Shown here: piece after piece, positions 34,050 through 45,291 of the stretch
Layout of the letters: every line of letters starts with the position of its first letter
Numbering within the stretch: position 1 is the first letter of the stretch
Assembly (NCBI GenBank): GCA_003117195.1
Contig: BDSI01000005.1
Location: forward strand, 1,534,857-1,598,856
From: Eudorina sp. 2006-703-Eu-15
Taxonomy: Eukaryota; Chlorophyta; Chlorophyceae; Chlamydomonadales; Volvocaceae
Reading direction: 5' to 3'
DNA: 64,000 nucleotides
Made by a program: the position numbers and the translations under genes
The notes under the pieces: model-generated
Seen by the model: only the letters and a program-made list of their open reading frames with translations
Databases searched by the model: none
What the model was told of the DNA's origin: nothing

Positions 34050-37000
34050 TAAAATACTTTCGGTTATTAAGTAAACGTATGTGATGTGATGTTACGCATC
34101 AGTTTGCAGCAAGACGACGCGGTAACGACTCCATTTCTGTCACGGTCAGTCTTGGGGCACCATATCCACGACTGACACGGTCTGTAGCGTGCATGCCCAC
34201 ATGTTCACTGCCCAGGAACACTGTTTATTTTAGCCGATCTGCGCTTAAGATATCTGATAAATTTCTATGTAAATCCAGTCAATTGTTTGATGTAACGACT
34301 GCATTACCCGTATCCGATCGTATTAGTAACCATGAAACATGCTCACCGACTGTGAACCGCCTTTACTTATGTTATCTTTATGTGCTCATAGCACTTACCT
34401 GGGTTTTCCAAGCGGGTTATGCCCTGTGCGTTCTCCGACAAGCAGGGTCTATCGGCCGTATGTCGTAGCTGTCATAGACAAGTAACATGCAGCCTAGAAC
34501 CATAAAGTATGACCGTTTACAGCTCTGTGTATCCAATGTGCCAGGTACACATTGCATGCTGTGTACTCGAGCCGAATGGCAGACAGATTCTATACACGGT
34601 TCTGGCACCAGGCTGTAGCGGGAGTGAGAAATCCGTCAGCGTCGCAGAGAAGTAACCTAAGCAACGTGAAGGGTACCGTGTATTATTGCTCAGTCCCTCT
34701 TACGTGCTCATTTTCATTGACATCATGTAATGACGTCGGTGCTATTGTCTATGGGTACTTTCGCCAGCAATAATGACACTATCTGCATGTTATGTCGACC
34801 TGCACACCGGTGTCCCTCGCGGCCTACGGGAAGCGATGGCAGCCAATTGCAATTGCCTCTTCATGCACCATGCATAGCTATTCCATATGCTACACAGCTC
34901 TTGTCGTGAAGGTTTTGCAAGTTCCGAACGACCAACTAGTTAGGCGTTACCAATTAGTTACGTGTTGCGCCCATGCGAGCCTTCAACTAGGAAGGGGTGG
35001 TTCCCTGGTAGTGTGGGCCCGGGGAGTGTTTCGGTGCACTTGGGGAGCCTGTCCGGAGCGCCATGGTGGCGTTAGTTCATTTAGGCAGTGTATGGTGAGG
35101 AAGCCTCGGCTGTCGCCGGGGCTGTCACCGATGACCCGCGGGGTCCGCTGTAACATCCTAATAGGAAGGCGTGTTGCGCCCATGCGACCCGTTGACATGT
35201 CTCCTCCTCATCCGCCGACGGTGGTCCTCAGCGACTGCATTTGAATCAGATTCGTGGACCATCAGGAAAGAGTTGACATCGGCAGGCCTACCTCAAGTGA
35301 CGTCGCAGGTCCATTGTGCAGCCCCATAAGGATGTAGAATGCTGATATATACAGCTCCACTCGACGCGCGAATGATCGCATACCATGCCTACTGCTTTAC
35401 TGGGAGCGCGCCAATGTGGCGGCGAACACCGAAGGCCATCCCGCGCGACCTGCCTGCACCTGTGCAACGCTGGCACGAATGCACCGCCGATGTCGTGAAA
35501 ACACATCTAGTGCGCGTCTGCCTTTCTTCAAGCTCAGCGCCGCCAAGCGTGAACAGCCAACCAGCGCGAACACCCATTCAATTCCTCACAAATGCGTTCT
35601 TCACGTCACTTGACCCCAACCTGTTGCGGCCCCATGCATCCCCCGCGCTGCGCCCTCGGCCCGAAACGTGTTACTGAGGGCACGCTCCATTTTTAAGCGC
35701 AGCCCTGGCCAGGCGCATGCATCGGCGGTAAGCAGGGCCACGTAAAACAGGAAAGCGTCAGGCCGCTGTAAATGACACAAAGCACACACACCACAGCAGT
35801 ATCGGAGCTGTGAACCCCACACGAGGTTGTGCAACAAAGCGATAGCAGCATGCTGAAGCAAACCTATCGTCCCGCTCCCTGCATCGCTCAACCCTGCGGG
35901 GTTCCACCTCATGCGGCGGCGACTCACCGCCATCAAAGCCGTCGCCATGAGCAGCAGCAGCAAAAACAGCGACAACAGCAGCAGCAGCAGCGCCGCACGT
36001 GACCAGACGTACATGCAGTGCACACCTGAAACGTTGTCCAACTAGCGAATGCTTCGAAAAGATCCGGCCTCCTGTTCCGTAGGTCGCGCGCGACCGGGCT
36101 CGCGACAAAAGCCGCACGGCCGCACCACGACGCCCCACCGCACACCCGAGCTGCCAGCAGCTGCGGGCGCCGGCAGCCGCATGCTCTGAGACGGGGGCTC
36201 ATGCATGCAGCGAATAGGCCGCGTTGCGGCACCCGCGCATCCCACGAAACGCACCCCTAAACCCTTCCATACTGTACGCACTGCAGCACCCACGATTTGA
36301 CAACCCGCATCCATGACCCGTGCATAGGGTATGGAGAGCGAAGACACGCCACATCACGAATATCCAGTTCCGCACGTTTCAGTCTGCTGGGGAGTTACTG
36401 ACAGGATAGTTACGCAGAAAAGGGCGGCAAAGGTACGAACATGGCGAAAATCAAAACACGAATCCGTATACCCCCCGGCCGGTAGCGGTGCAACCTCGCA
36501 CCTCGCGACTGCTGCCCTGTTAACAACCGGTACCCAACGAGGGCGCGTCTGAGGGACAAACAGAGGAGTTCCAAACGGTTGCAAATGCGGGCCCATGGGT
36601 CGATGTCGTCCCTGAATTAGGTACGTAGAAGAACCTGCCTAGTATGGCTACATCAACGACACAGGACACACATATAGCAAAAACTGCACGGAACAAAGAA
36701 CTCGAGCACATCAACACACAAAGCGACCGTGCATGGTAGCTGCATGCTGCAAGACACGTACAATCAATATCCAAGGCCACCGACTCCGCCTGGGACGCAT
36801 TTTGCTCAGCTTGGTAAGAAACAGCAAAATACGCCCTCCCTGGCCTTCCCTGCATGCACCGTGGTGGCGTCCAGTCAGTGCCGGCGCGATTGCGTGCCTG
36901 CGCTACGCAGCAGCAGCGGAGACTACAATCGCACAATCCCTCCCTCGCCCACGTGTCCGTGACCTCCCCAAACCTGTTGTTGTACAAGGTATAGCAACAG

Positions 37001-38868
37001 TTGTCAAGCGAGTTCAGCAAACAAGCACCCTGAACCCCACGAATAGCGACACCCGCAGCACAACTTGTACAGCACCGCAGTACCGCATCAAGCTCCGCTG
37101 GTCCTGTTAAGGACATCTCTGTGAGTAGCAAACCATTATCCAGTCGACGCATGCACAGGCCATGTCGAATTACCCTGCGCCCCGAACGTGCCTTCAGCCG
37201 TGCTTAGGTATCAGCACATCTCAGCCCACTGTCTCACGGCGTAGCCCCCTTCCTGCGAGCGCATACTTACACCATATTACGCGGTGATGAGCCGGTCGGC
37301 AGGACATCTGGACCTGCGCCCGGTGTCACGTTGCGCAACCAAGTCCGCTGATAGGGACAACGCGCTTGCTGTTCGCGTCTTCAGAAACGCACCAAGGCAA
37401 AACACACACACCTCGGTAGAGTCGACAGCGCGCAAGGCTATGAGATTCGCAGCACCCATCTCTTCGTAGGGTTCTTTTGGTGCACACAACTGAGGGCCGT
37501 ACATCGTCTCCATTCACCCACACCGTCACTTTCCACCGCATGCGCGCTCCAACCCACAACACGGAGACAACCTTGCTGACTCCCCACCTGTGACCCGGGC
37601 CGCTGCAGGCCCTGATCCCGTGAGAACACCCTTCTTGGAGCAGCCTGATTGCGCCCTCCGGAACGCGCATGTCATACCTCGCAATTCCGCAAGGCCCTGC
37701 TGCCACCCACATTCCAGGTCCTCCCCAACCCCTGGCCATCGTGCGCAAGAGTACATCAGCGTCGCAAGCTATCCCATTCTCAGCAAGCCCGCGGGCTTGT
37801 GATGGCGCCGCACGCACCTGCCGAAAGGACAACCTGCGAAGGGCGTGCGCGTGGGGTCGAGCCAAGGGCGGTTTGCACTTCACACCACGTGTATTCTTAC
37901 CACCCTGGATGACCAACACGCGCCGCTCGTCATCTTGGAGGCCACGGCCGCCGACCCGCAGCTCTCCATAGCTGCTTCTTGTTGCTGCCGCTGCCGCAAT
38001 ACTGCCGCCGTTGCTGCCGTAGGTAACATGCTAGTGTTGTCGACGCTGCTCCTGCGGATTTTGCGGCTCGCGGCCGTCTCAAATCGAGGTCCAACCCTCG
38101 GAAATTGGTCACTCTTGAACACTCGCAACCGTCTGCATTGCTGTCCAGCGTCTTGAACATCTGCCAATGCCGTGCATTCATTTGTTTATATCTCAGCTCG
38201 TTCATTCGCCTCCGAATAGACTGCCCGAGTAGACTGCCCACCTGTATCCTACGTGAAACAACTCAACGGACCTGCACATCCAGCCCCATGCCGTTGTCAT
38301 CCAGTTGTTGCCAAGGGCCACATTTCCATTCGATGAAGCCGCTGCAGGTCCGTTGAGTCCACTGCCAGAGCATGCTATCAAATAAAAAATGAACGACAGT
38401 CCCATGTACCAGCCAAGCCTGCCACTGCTGTTGTCGACGCTTCAGAGTAGTGCCACCGCCTCTGTTGCTCCCCTGGCTGAATATGGCTGCAGAGCCACCG
38501 CCCTGAGCGGTACAGTCGTCTATCTGTCGAATTGCAGCCGCCTGCGCCCGTGACTCCATCGTCGCCAGCGCCTGTGAACGCCACTGCTGCCGACGACTTC
38601 CGCCGCTGGCGCCAGCACATACCCGCGGGTCCGATGTGCCAACAAGATGCACTGACGCGAGCTGTGGCCCAGCGAGCCGTGGCCCAGGAGACAGCGCTGT
38701 GGATACCGGACAGGCCCCGGAAACCTGACCGCTGTGCGTTCCGTGGCACCCAGCTGGACAAGCCAGGGCGGCACAACTCGCATCCCGTCGCTGCGACGTC
38801 CCTGAACCCTACGCGATCCCCGCACGACCCCGCTGCGGAGCACACGCACGCGACTCATCCAGCCGGCT
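34050..38868. other. Gene-poor or unresolved stretch
   Basis: The part from 34.05 to 35.3 kb is AT-richer and looks non-coding apart from a dispersed-repeat copy. From 35.3 to 38.7 kb several minus-strand frames stay open for 60-210 codons, for example 36520-37152 (Cys-rich) and 37326-37919. A strong donor-like GGTGAGTCG on the minus strand lies near 35924-35932, after an Ala-rich CAG-repeat patch (35945-35995). None could be joined into a gene with recognisable domains, so none is called. Confidence 0.45.
35060..35165 (-). repeat. Dispersed repeat copy (GCGGACCCCG family), reverse orientation
   Basis: Contains GTGAGGAAGC and the block CACCGATGACCCGCGGGGTC followed by CGCTGTAACATCC. It is nearly identical in its last 45 bp to 59620-59675. 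On the minus strand it begins GATGTTACAGCGGACCCCG, the same head as the copies at 5745 and 47430 on the + strand. Confidence 0.75.
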
Positions 38869-40527
38869 TCAACTGTTCATCTCCCGCAACCCCAGGTTGG
38901 CCCCGAGCACGACCCGCACGTCCGGTGCATCCTCCAGCTCCTTGAGCACGGGCAGCAGCTCCAGCAGCTCCTGGTCGTCCATGTTGTCAATGAAGGTGCT
39001 GATGGGCACTGCATTGGCCGGCTGGAACACGTACGAATGTGGCGAGTTGTCCACTGCAAATATGGTGGGTAGTCACGCGAAACCCAAAATTCTCAGTAAA
39101 CTGGGATGTGGGATGGGGTGACGAGATCCTCAGTGCGTAACACGACGCTGGACTACGTGAATGAGGGACGTGGAACCCATCACTCTAAATAATATAACGG
39201 GGCAGTGACCAGTTATGAATGTCCACAAACGCCTTCCGTGCGGTACAGCTGTTCAGCTCTCAGTAGCCCTCGGCACCGAGTATGGAGAGGTGTGGGCGGT
39301 GCTAACCGCACCCTGAAAAACCTGTCAGTACGGCACCGCGCCGGAAAATAAGCACCGCTGCAAGCCGTGAAGTGTACGGGAACGGTCCAACGCACGGCTG
39401 AGCTTGATCTGGTATTGCCAGCACTCGAGACGTCTTCAGCTCGATTTAACCGGAGCACGGTGGCAGGTTCGACTACCCACGAACGCTATGCGCCACCAAA
39501 GAGGCCACGACATTTGCCCCTAAAAGACGTCGTAACTCACCGATGATCGTTTGCGACAGGTCGCGACCTAGGCAGCTCAGGTCCTTGACGTAATTTCCCT
39601 CGTAGGGAAAGCAGGATTCCCGAAACAACCGCCATCGGACCAGACGCTGCTTGTCAAGGAGGTCGAGAAGCGGGTCCGCGTATTTGGCGAGGCTGGCCGT
39701 GAACACCACCACCTCAAAGCGTGCACACACGTTCTCCATGAAGTGGTCGCACCACGGCCGCTTAAGAACATACACGTCGACCAGCTTGCCATCAACCTCA
39801 ACTGGCAGGATGTAGTCTGCAGAAAGACGCGCATCGGGAGGCGGTGCAAACGGAAGTGCAAGAATAAACGAAAGGTTTGCAAGCCCTGCGCCGTGTTAAA
39901 AGCGGAAATGATTGAATCCTATAGAGTCTTACAGCAGAATTTGAAGACGGTCTCAGTCATAGCCAATTTTGCTATGACTATAGGAAGCATGTCTACCGAC
40001 CCTCTCCCGTCCCGTTCAGACCCCAGTCCTTACGTACCAGGGTTTGGAATGGGCTTGAATGAGGAATGCACAAGTGTTTCGTCCAGGTCCAGCACGAGAG
40101 TCTTCTTATCTAGGTCGTCTGACCGTTTCGGCCCTATAAGCACCTCCCGGTGCACCTTGGGCGGCTGCGGCGGTACAAGTCTTCCTCCAGCAAATTCTCC
40201 TTCTTGAGGTCTATAATAGCCCTGACTCTGAGGCGCGAAGCAGCATAGTAGCGAGCGAAACCGCTTGCGCCAGGTCTTCGCTTGAGGCGGATGGCTTACA
40301 ACCCGGAATGGTGTTGGCCCTGGTGATCGCGTGGTGACTGTTGTGACCTGTGTGATGACGCTCGAGACGTCCACAGGGCTGGGCTTCTGGGCGTCTGCCT
40401 GCGTGGACTGAGTTACGCTGGAGTCATTCTCAAGTCCCCCGGGTGGAAGCATGTCCCCATTTACCAATGGCTTCGCTAATATATTTTCATCATTTTGAGG
40501 ATCATGCGCGCTGCCCGGAGGCAACAT
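38869..40527 (-). CDS. Small CTD-phosphatase-like protein (FCP1/SCP/NIF family)
   Basis: Three coding exons on the minus strand: 40527-40038, 39816-39541 and 39053-38869. The HAD-type catalytic motif is [16 protein letters not shown], where the first Asp is the phospho-acceptor nucleophile. Further conserved blocks follow: [50 protein letters not shown] and [18 protein letters not shown]. This is a complete catalytic domain of normal order and length. The N-terminal region of about 120 residues is Ser/Thr/Pro-rich and includes a Cys pair (RSLLCCF). Relatives dephosphorylate Ser residues in the RNA polymerase II C-terminal domain or other nuclear and membrane proteins. The start is uncertain: Met at 40527 opens [13 protein letters not shown], but the frame is open up to a Met at 40710 and an acceptor-like TTTGCAG lies between. 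The gene is divergent from RRP41. Confidence 0.93.
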
Positions 40528-40710
40528 GTTGCGCGTGCGCGCCCCGCGCAACAAACCGGTGCAAACTGCAGTGTGGTGCCTGCAAAGATTCAAGATTGAA
40601 ACACGTAACTCGATGAGGGCGTCTATGACAAGTTCAGCACCTATACGCCTTAAGGCAGTCGTGTTCATCCCCGAGTAGTTGGGAATTTCCCCCCGAAAAT
40701 TGCCGGACAA

Positions 40711-40947
40711 CTTGTATTACGGCAAAGCCTCACAATGCTCCCGACGAACGATAGAATACAAAAGTACTTCATCTGCATGATAGTGATTTTCCGAAGCTAG
40801 CCTTCGCAAAGTGCCCACCGGTGAGCAGCAAAGGCTCGGGAGGTCCTCCAGACTGTGTGCTTTATCACATCATCGCATTGTGAGGCGTTTAGGGTACCCA
40901 GCTGGCCGGACAGGTCCACAGCTGAGGGACTAGGTCGGCGGCGCCAC
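40711..40947. promoter_or_regulatory. Short divergent intergenic region, CTD phosphatase-like / RRP41
   Basis: At most about 420 bp (40528-40947) and possibly only 240 bp separate the two starts. The promoters must therefore be adjacent or shared. No defined motif was recognised. Confidence 0.45.
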
Positions 40948-43900
40948 ATGGAGTACGTCAGCCCGGAAGGCTTGCGACTTGACGGCCGAAGGCCCCGGGA
41001 GCTGAGACGAATCAATTGCCAACTCGATGTTCTGTCTAGCGCGGATGGTTCGGCAATCTTCGAGATGGGTAACACCAAGGTATGCGTGCCGGCGGGGGTT
41101 CAGGGTTGCTTCGACTCGTGGGGGCCCTATGCATTGGCCTTGGCCACCGGGCCACAAACCGCGTGGGTGCAATGGCGACCTGAGAGACGTCTTGGAAGCT
41201 TTCCATGAGCCCGTCCGCACAGCTTCGCGAGACGCACGGTCGCGGCTACAGCTGTTACTAATCACCCACGGAAGCCCGCCGGCCACTTCCCCGGCTTCCG
41301 CGTGGAACCGGACTGCATGCCAGGCCGCCGTCCCTAAACCGCTACCCGCCTCACACACTCTCCATCGCTTGGGCTGCCTCGAAAGATTTTTTTTTGGCCA
41401 CCAGTGCTTGTTCGGCGCGCAGTCAACCGCTGAACCCCAATCCCCCGGGCCCGTCCACATAGCTAGTGATGACGAGGGCGGCACTGGGTTGCCCACAGGG
41501 CATACCTCTGGTGGTGGTGGTAGTGGGAGAAACTGCATGTGGGTCAGGATCTGGGTTTGGGTCTTGACGTAGCCCCAGCGCCACGCGGCTGCTGGGGGCC
41601 GTCCGAGCAGCTCCCGAGCCCATGCGCCACGTCCCTCCGATCCCACCTCCCGCGGGCCCACCCCACCCACAGGTGCTGGCGGCGGTGTTTGGCCCCCATG
41701 CCGTCACGAAGCGTGCAGACCTGAAGGAGGACGCCGCGGTGGTGGTGTGCGAGTACTCGATGGCGGCGTTCAGCACGGGTGGGTCGGTCGGCGGCGGGCG
41801 CCCGGACCCGTGGGTCGGCCAGCGGCCCTCGCTTTAACGCGTCTGTCCTGCTGTCAAGTTTCTTCTTCTGCTCGGGGCTCCTGCTTGGGGCTCCTGCTCG
41901 GGGGCTTGGAGCTTCATGGCCTCGGGGTGCACTGTCATGGCCGGCCTGTGTGCGGATTTCCCCTATCTCAGGGGCAGGACAGTTTGAAATGTCTACAAAT
42001 GTCCTATATCCCTCTCTCAGGAGCCCGCTTTGTGTGCGCATCCATCATCACATCCGGATGTCTGACATGCTCCATCATTTTCATCCACCTCGCGCTTGTG
42101 GGATCATCCCCGACCGCACCGCGGCGCATCCCACCCCGTTACCGCTCCACCCGATCGCGCCCCACACAGAAGTGTTTCTGTATCCACCCCGCCCCATATA
42201 ATCGCAACCGCACCGCACCCTACTGCACTACCCACCCGCCCGCCAGGCGAGCGGCGGCGGCGCGGCAAGGGCGACCGGCGGTCCACCGAGCTGAGTATGG
42301 TCATCCGGAACACTCTGGAGCAGGCCATTCTGACGGAGCTTATGCCGCGCTCGCAGATTGATGTCTACGTGCAGGTGCGGGCGACCGGGGGCTTCCATGG
42401 ACCCCGGGCTGGGGCGACCAGGGGCTTCCATGGACCCCGGGCTGGGGCGACCAGGGGCTTCCATGGACACCGGGCTGGGGCGACCGGGGGCTTCCATGGA
42501 CCCCGGGCTGGGGCGACCGGGGGCTTCCATGGACCCCGGGCTGGGGCGACCAGGGGCTTCCATGGACCCCGGGCTGGGGCGACCGGGGGCTTCCATGGAC
42601 CCCGGGCTGGGGCGACCAGGGGCTTCCATGGACCCCGGGCTGGGGCGACCAGGGGCTTCCATGGACCCCGGGCTGGGGCGACCAGGGGCTTCCATGGACC
42701 CCGGGCTGGGGCGACCAGGGGCTTCCATGGACCCCGGGCTGGGGCGACCAGGGGCTTCCATGGACCCCGGGCTGGGGCGACCAGGGGCTTCCATGGACCC
42801 CGGGCTGGGGCGACCAGGGGCTTCCATGGACCCCGGGCTGGGGCGACCAGGGGCTTCCATGGACCCCGGGCTGGGGCGACCAGGGGCTTCCATGGACCCC
42901 GGGCTGGGGCGACCAGGGGCTTCCATGGACCCCGGGCTGGGGCGACCAGGGGCTTCCATGGACCCCGGGCTGGGGCGACCAGGGGCTTCCATGGACCCCG
43001 GGCTGGGGCGACCAGGGGCTTCCATGGACCCCGGGCTGGGGCGACCAGGGGCTTCCATGGACCCGGGGGGGGGGGGGGGGGGGGGCGACCAGGGGCTTCC
43101 ATGGACCCCGGGCTGGGGCGACCAGGGGCTTCCATGGACCCGGGCTGGGGCGACCAGGGGCTTCCATGGACCCGGGCTGGGGCGACCAGGGGCTTCCATG
43201 GACACCGGGCTGGGGCGACCGGGGGCTTCCATGGACACCGGGCTGGGGCGACCGGGGGCTTCCATGGACCCGGGCTGGGTTGGGCTGTAGGTGTGGCCAT
43301 GGCGGTACACCAGTCAAGGAGTTGCGTCAGGTGGTGACATGTGGTGAGGACACGCCGCCTCCCCTGCCCTCCTTCTCGGGGCAGGTGCTCCAAGCGGACG
43401 GCGGCACCCGCTGCGCCGCGATCAACGCGGCCGTGATGGCGCTGGCGGCGGCGGGTGTGCCGCTGCGCGACCTTGTGGCGGCCTGCGCGGGCGGCTACCT
43501 GGACGGCACCCCCCTGCTGGACCTCAACTACACGGAGGACGCGGGCGGGGGCCCCGACCTGTCCGTGGCGCTGGCCCCCCGCCTGGGGCAGCTGGTGCTG
43601 GTGCAGATGGACAACCGCCTGCCCGTGGACACGTTCCAGGTGCGGCGGGGACACGGGGAGGCGGGGCGGGGACCCGGGGGCGGGGCGGGCGGCTACTTTC
43701 TTCTCTTGAACTTATTTTTGTTTTACCGAAGTTATGACCCGGGCAGGTCGGCATCCGGGCGGGGCGGGCGGTCTCAGCGATGATTGATTCGTGTGGGGCG
43801 GGGGATGGGCAGAGGTCGGGTTGCGGTGGACGGTTGACCCAACCCAACCCAACCCAACCCCCGGCTCCTGCAGGCGGTCCTCGACCTGGCCCGTGACGGC

Positions 43901-43990
43901 TGTCGTACCATCAGCGGCGTCATGCGTACGGCACTCTTGGAGCACACGAAAAGGCTGGCGGTGGCCAGGGGCATGGTCGGCGCCACTTGA
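40948..43990 (+). CDS. RRP41: Exosome complex component RRP41 (RNase PH fold)
   Basis: Exons 40948-41079, 41673-41778, 42247-42374, 43385-43639 and 43874-43990 join in phase to 245 residues, the usual RRP41 length. The start MEYVSPEGLRLDGRR is diagnostic. Later RNase PH-family blocks are complete: GSAIFEMGNTK, VFGPHAV, CEYSMAAFSTGERRRRGKGD, LEQAILTELMPRSQIDVYVQ, LQADGGTRCAAINAAVMALA, YLDGTPLLDLNYTED, VQMDNRLPVDTFQ and a C-terminal MRTALLEHTK. RRP41 pairs with RRP45 in the exosome ring that degrades and trims RNA from the 3' end in nucleus and cytoplasm. Plant RRP41 is reported to keep phosphorolytic activity; I cannot judge that here beyond the intact motifs. Intron 3 (42375-43384) is filled by a 33-bp minisatellite. 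Confidence 0.97.
42380..43285 (+). repeat. 33-bp minisatellite, about 27 copies, in RRP41 intron 3
   Basis: The unit begins GACCAGGGGCTTCCATGG and ends ACCCCGGGCTGGGGC. Each unit contains CCATGG and CCCGGG palindromes. Units are nearly identical, with variants GACCGGGGG at the left and right ends and a GACACC variant at 42462 and near 43200-43240. A run of 21 G at 43065-43085 interrupts it. Two later units are 32 bp long. Because 33 is divisible by 3 and the unit lacks stops, long spurious open frames arise on both strands. Confidence 0.97.
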
Positions 43991-44686
43991 AGGGAGAGGC
44001 TGCAGCTTGTGGTGTTGCGTTTCCCCGCACGTGGGGCGGCGCTGCTGACACGAAGCGCGTGGGCAGGAGGCCTTGTCCGGGGCCCCATACAACCAGCCCG
44101 GCTGGGGGGCCGTGAAAACAAGCCCGGCTCGGAGCGTGCATGCCGCTTCGGTGTTAGCTGTCGCCCGGCGGCTGCGATGATATCGCCACAAGGGGGCGGC
44201 GGCGGCTCCTGGCTCCGGTACTCAGAACCTGCGGCAACCGCACAACATCCTGAGAGGTGCTGAAGGGCCGGACGGAACAGTTCGGGGGGTCCTTCCTTCC
44301 TCCCCTGGAGTTAGTTTCAGACCCGCGAGCAGCCCGACTCCACCCGCGGCCTCCACTGCCTGGGGGTGTATGCCTGCGGGTGCGGGTGCGGGTGGCCGGG
44401 TCTGCAATCGGGGTTGGCAGTCGGCCCTGGGTTGGCCGGGGCACGGACCCCGCCTTCGTGACCTTGCTTCCCTCGGCGTTATGGGCTCATTTTCTTCGCT
44501 CCTTACCACCCCAACGCCGGCCCAAGCGCAGGCCCCGCGCAGGGCTGGGGGTTGGGGGGGGGGGTAAAGCGAGAACAGCCCAGACGCCGGTCCTCAGGAC
44601 GCTGCGACCACGCCGACACAGTCGCCGGGCAGGGGCGCCGTCGCCGCGGCGGGGGGACCCCCCCCTGGGCCCCCGGCCAGTTGGCA

Positions 44687-44713
44687 CCGAAGGTGGCTTG
44701 CTGCCACCTTCGG
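44687..44713. repeat. Perfect 11-bp inverted repeat with 5-base loop
   Basis: CCGAAGGTGGC, loop TTGCT, GCCACCTTCGG. It is 700 bp beyond the RRP41 stop. No U-tract follows and the host is eukaryotic, so a bacterial-style terminator is not implied. Confidence 0.85.
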
Positions 44714-44910
44714 GAGGATGCCGCTCCAGGCAATGATGCGGCGCGGGTGCCCTTACGACGGGTCGTGTGCTCGCACGACCGCTTCCAGGACCCAATGATG
44801 GCGTTGGGTAGAAGGAACGACCGGGCGCTGCTGCTGAGGGCAGCTGGGGGTGAGGCCACCCCAACCCCAGCCCCGCCGATTTATTCACCGACAAAACCCC
44901 GGATCGGCAC

Positions 44911-44962
44911 ATGGCGGCAAAGCCCTCTCTCTGCATATGGCGGCAAAGCCCTCTCTCTGCAT
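44911..44962. repeat. 26-bp tandem duplication
   Basis: Two perfect copies of a 26-base unit starting ATGGCGGCAAAGCC and ending CTCTCTCTGCAT, followed by the first 7 bases of a third. Confidence 0.93.
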
Positions 44963-45223
44963 ATGGCGGCCTTCTGGAGGACTGAGCACCGACACGGAGT
45001 GAGCCGGTGGCGTGTGCCGAGTGGCAGAGTGCAGTGCAGTGCAATGCAATGTAGGTGTGTAGTGAGAGACTGACTCGGTCGGTACATAGGGGTGGCTGTT
45101 TTGAGGTGAGGGTGCTGGCCAGGAACGGACTCACCGAACAGGCTCGTGTTCGGGGAGGTTGGTGATGAGAGGTGGAGATGCGATTGGAGTTGGCCTGGCT
45201 GCTTCTCCGAGGAGTCTGCATGG

Positions 45224-45291
45224 CAGCAGTAGCAGCAGCAGTAGCAGCAGCAGTAGCAGCAGCAGTAGCAGCAGCAGTAGCAGCAGCACCC
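45224..45291. repeat. CAGCAGTAG / CAGCAGCAGTAG repeat
   Basis: About five units of a 12-base CAG/TAG pattern. The TAG triplets make it non-coding in the CAG frame; other frames read Ala-Val or Ser. Confidence 0.9.

Noticed and set aside
42096..43654. Long ORFs (300-430 codons, both strands) across the 33-bp repeat, with GATRGFHGP or PGRPSPGSME-like tandem peptides
   Set aside because: They are a by-product of a stop-free 33-bp minisatellite inside an RRP41 intron; the RRP41 exons on both sides join in phase without it.
43836..43860. AACCC repeats resembling telomere sequence
   Set aside because: Only about four units, at an intron end beside a polypyrimidine tract; green-algal telomeres use a different longer unit.
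44687..44713. Hairpin as a rho-independent terminator
   Set aside because: The genome is eukaryotic, with no T-run following and no gene end nearby.
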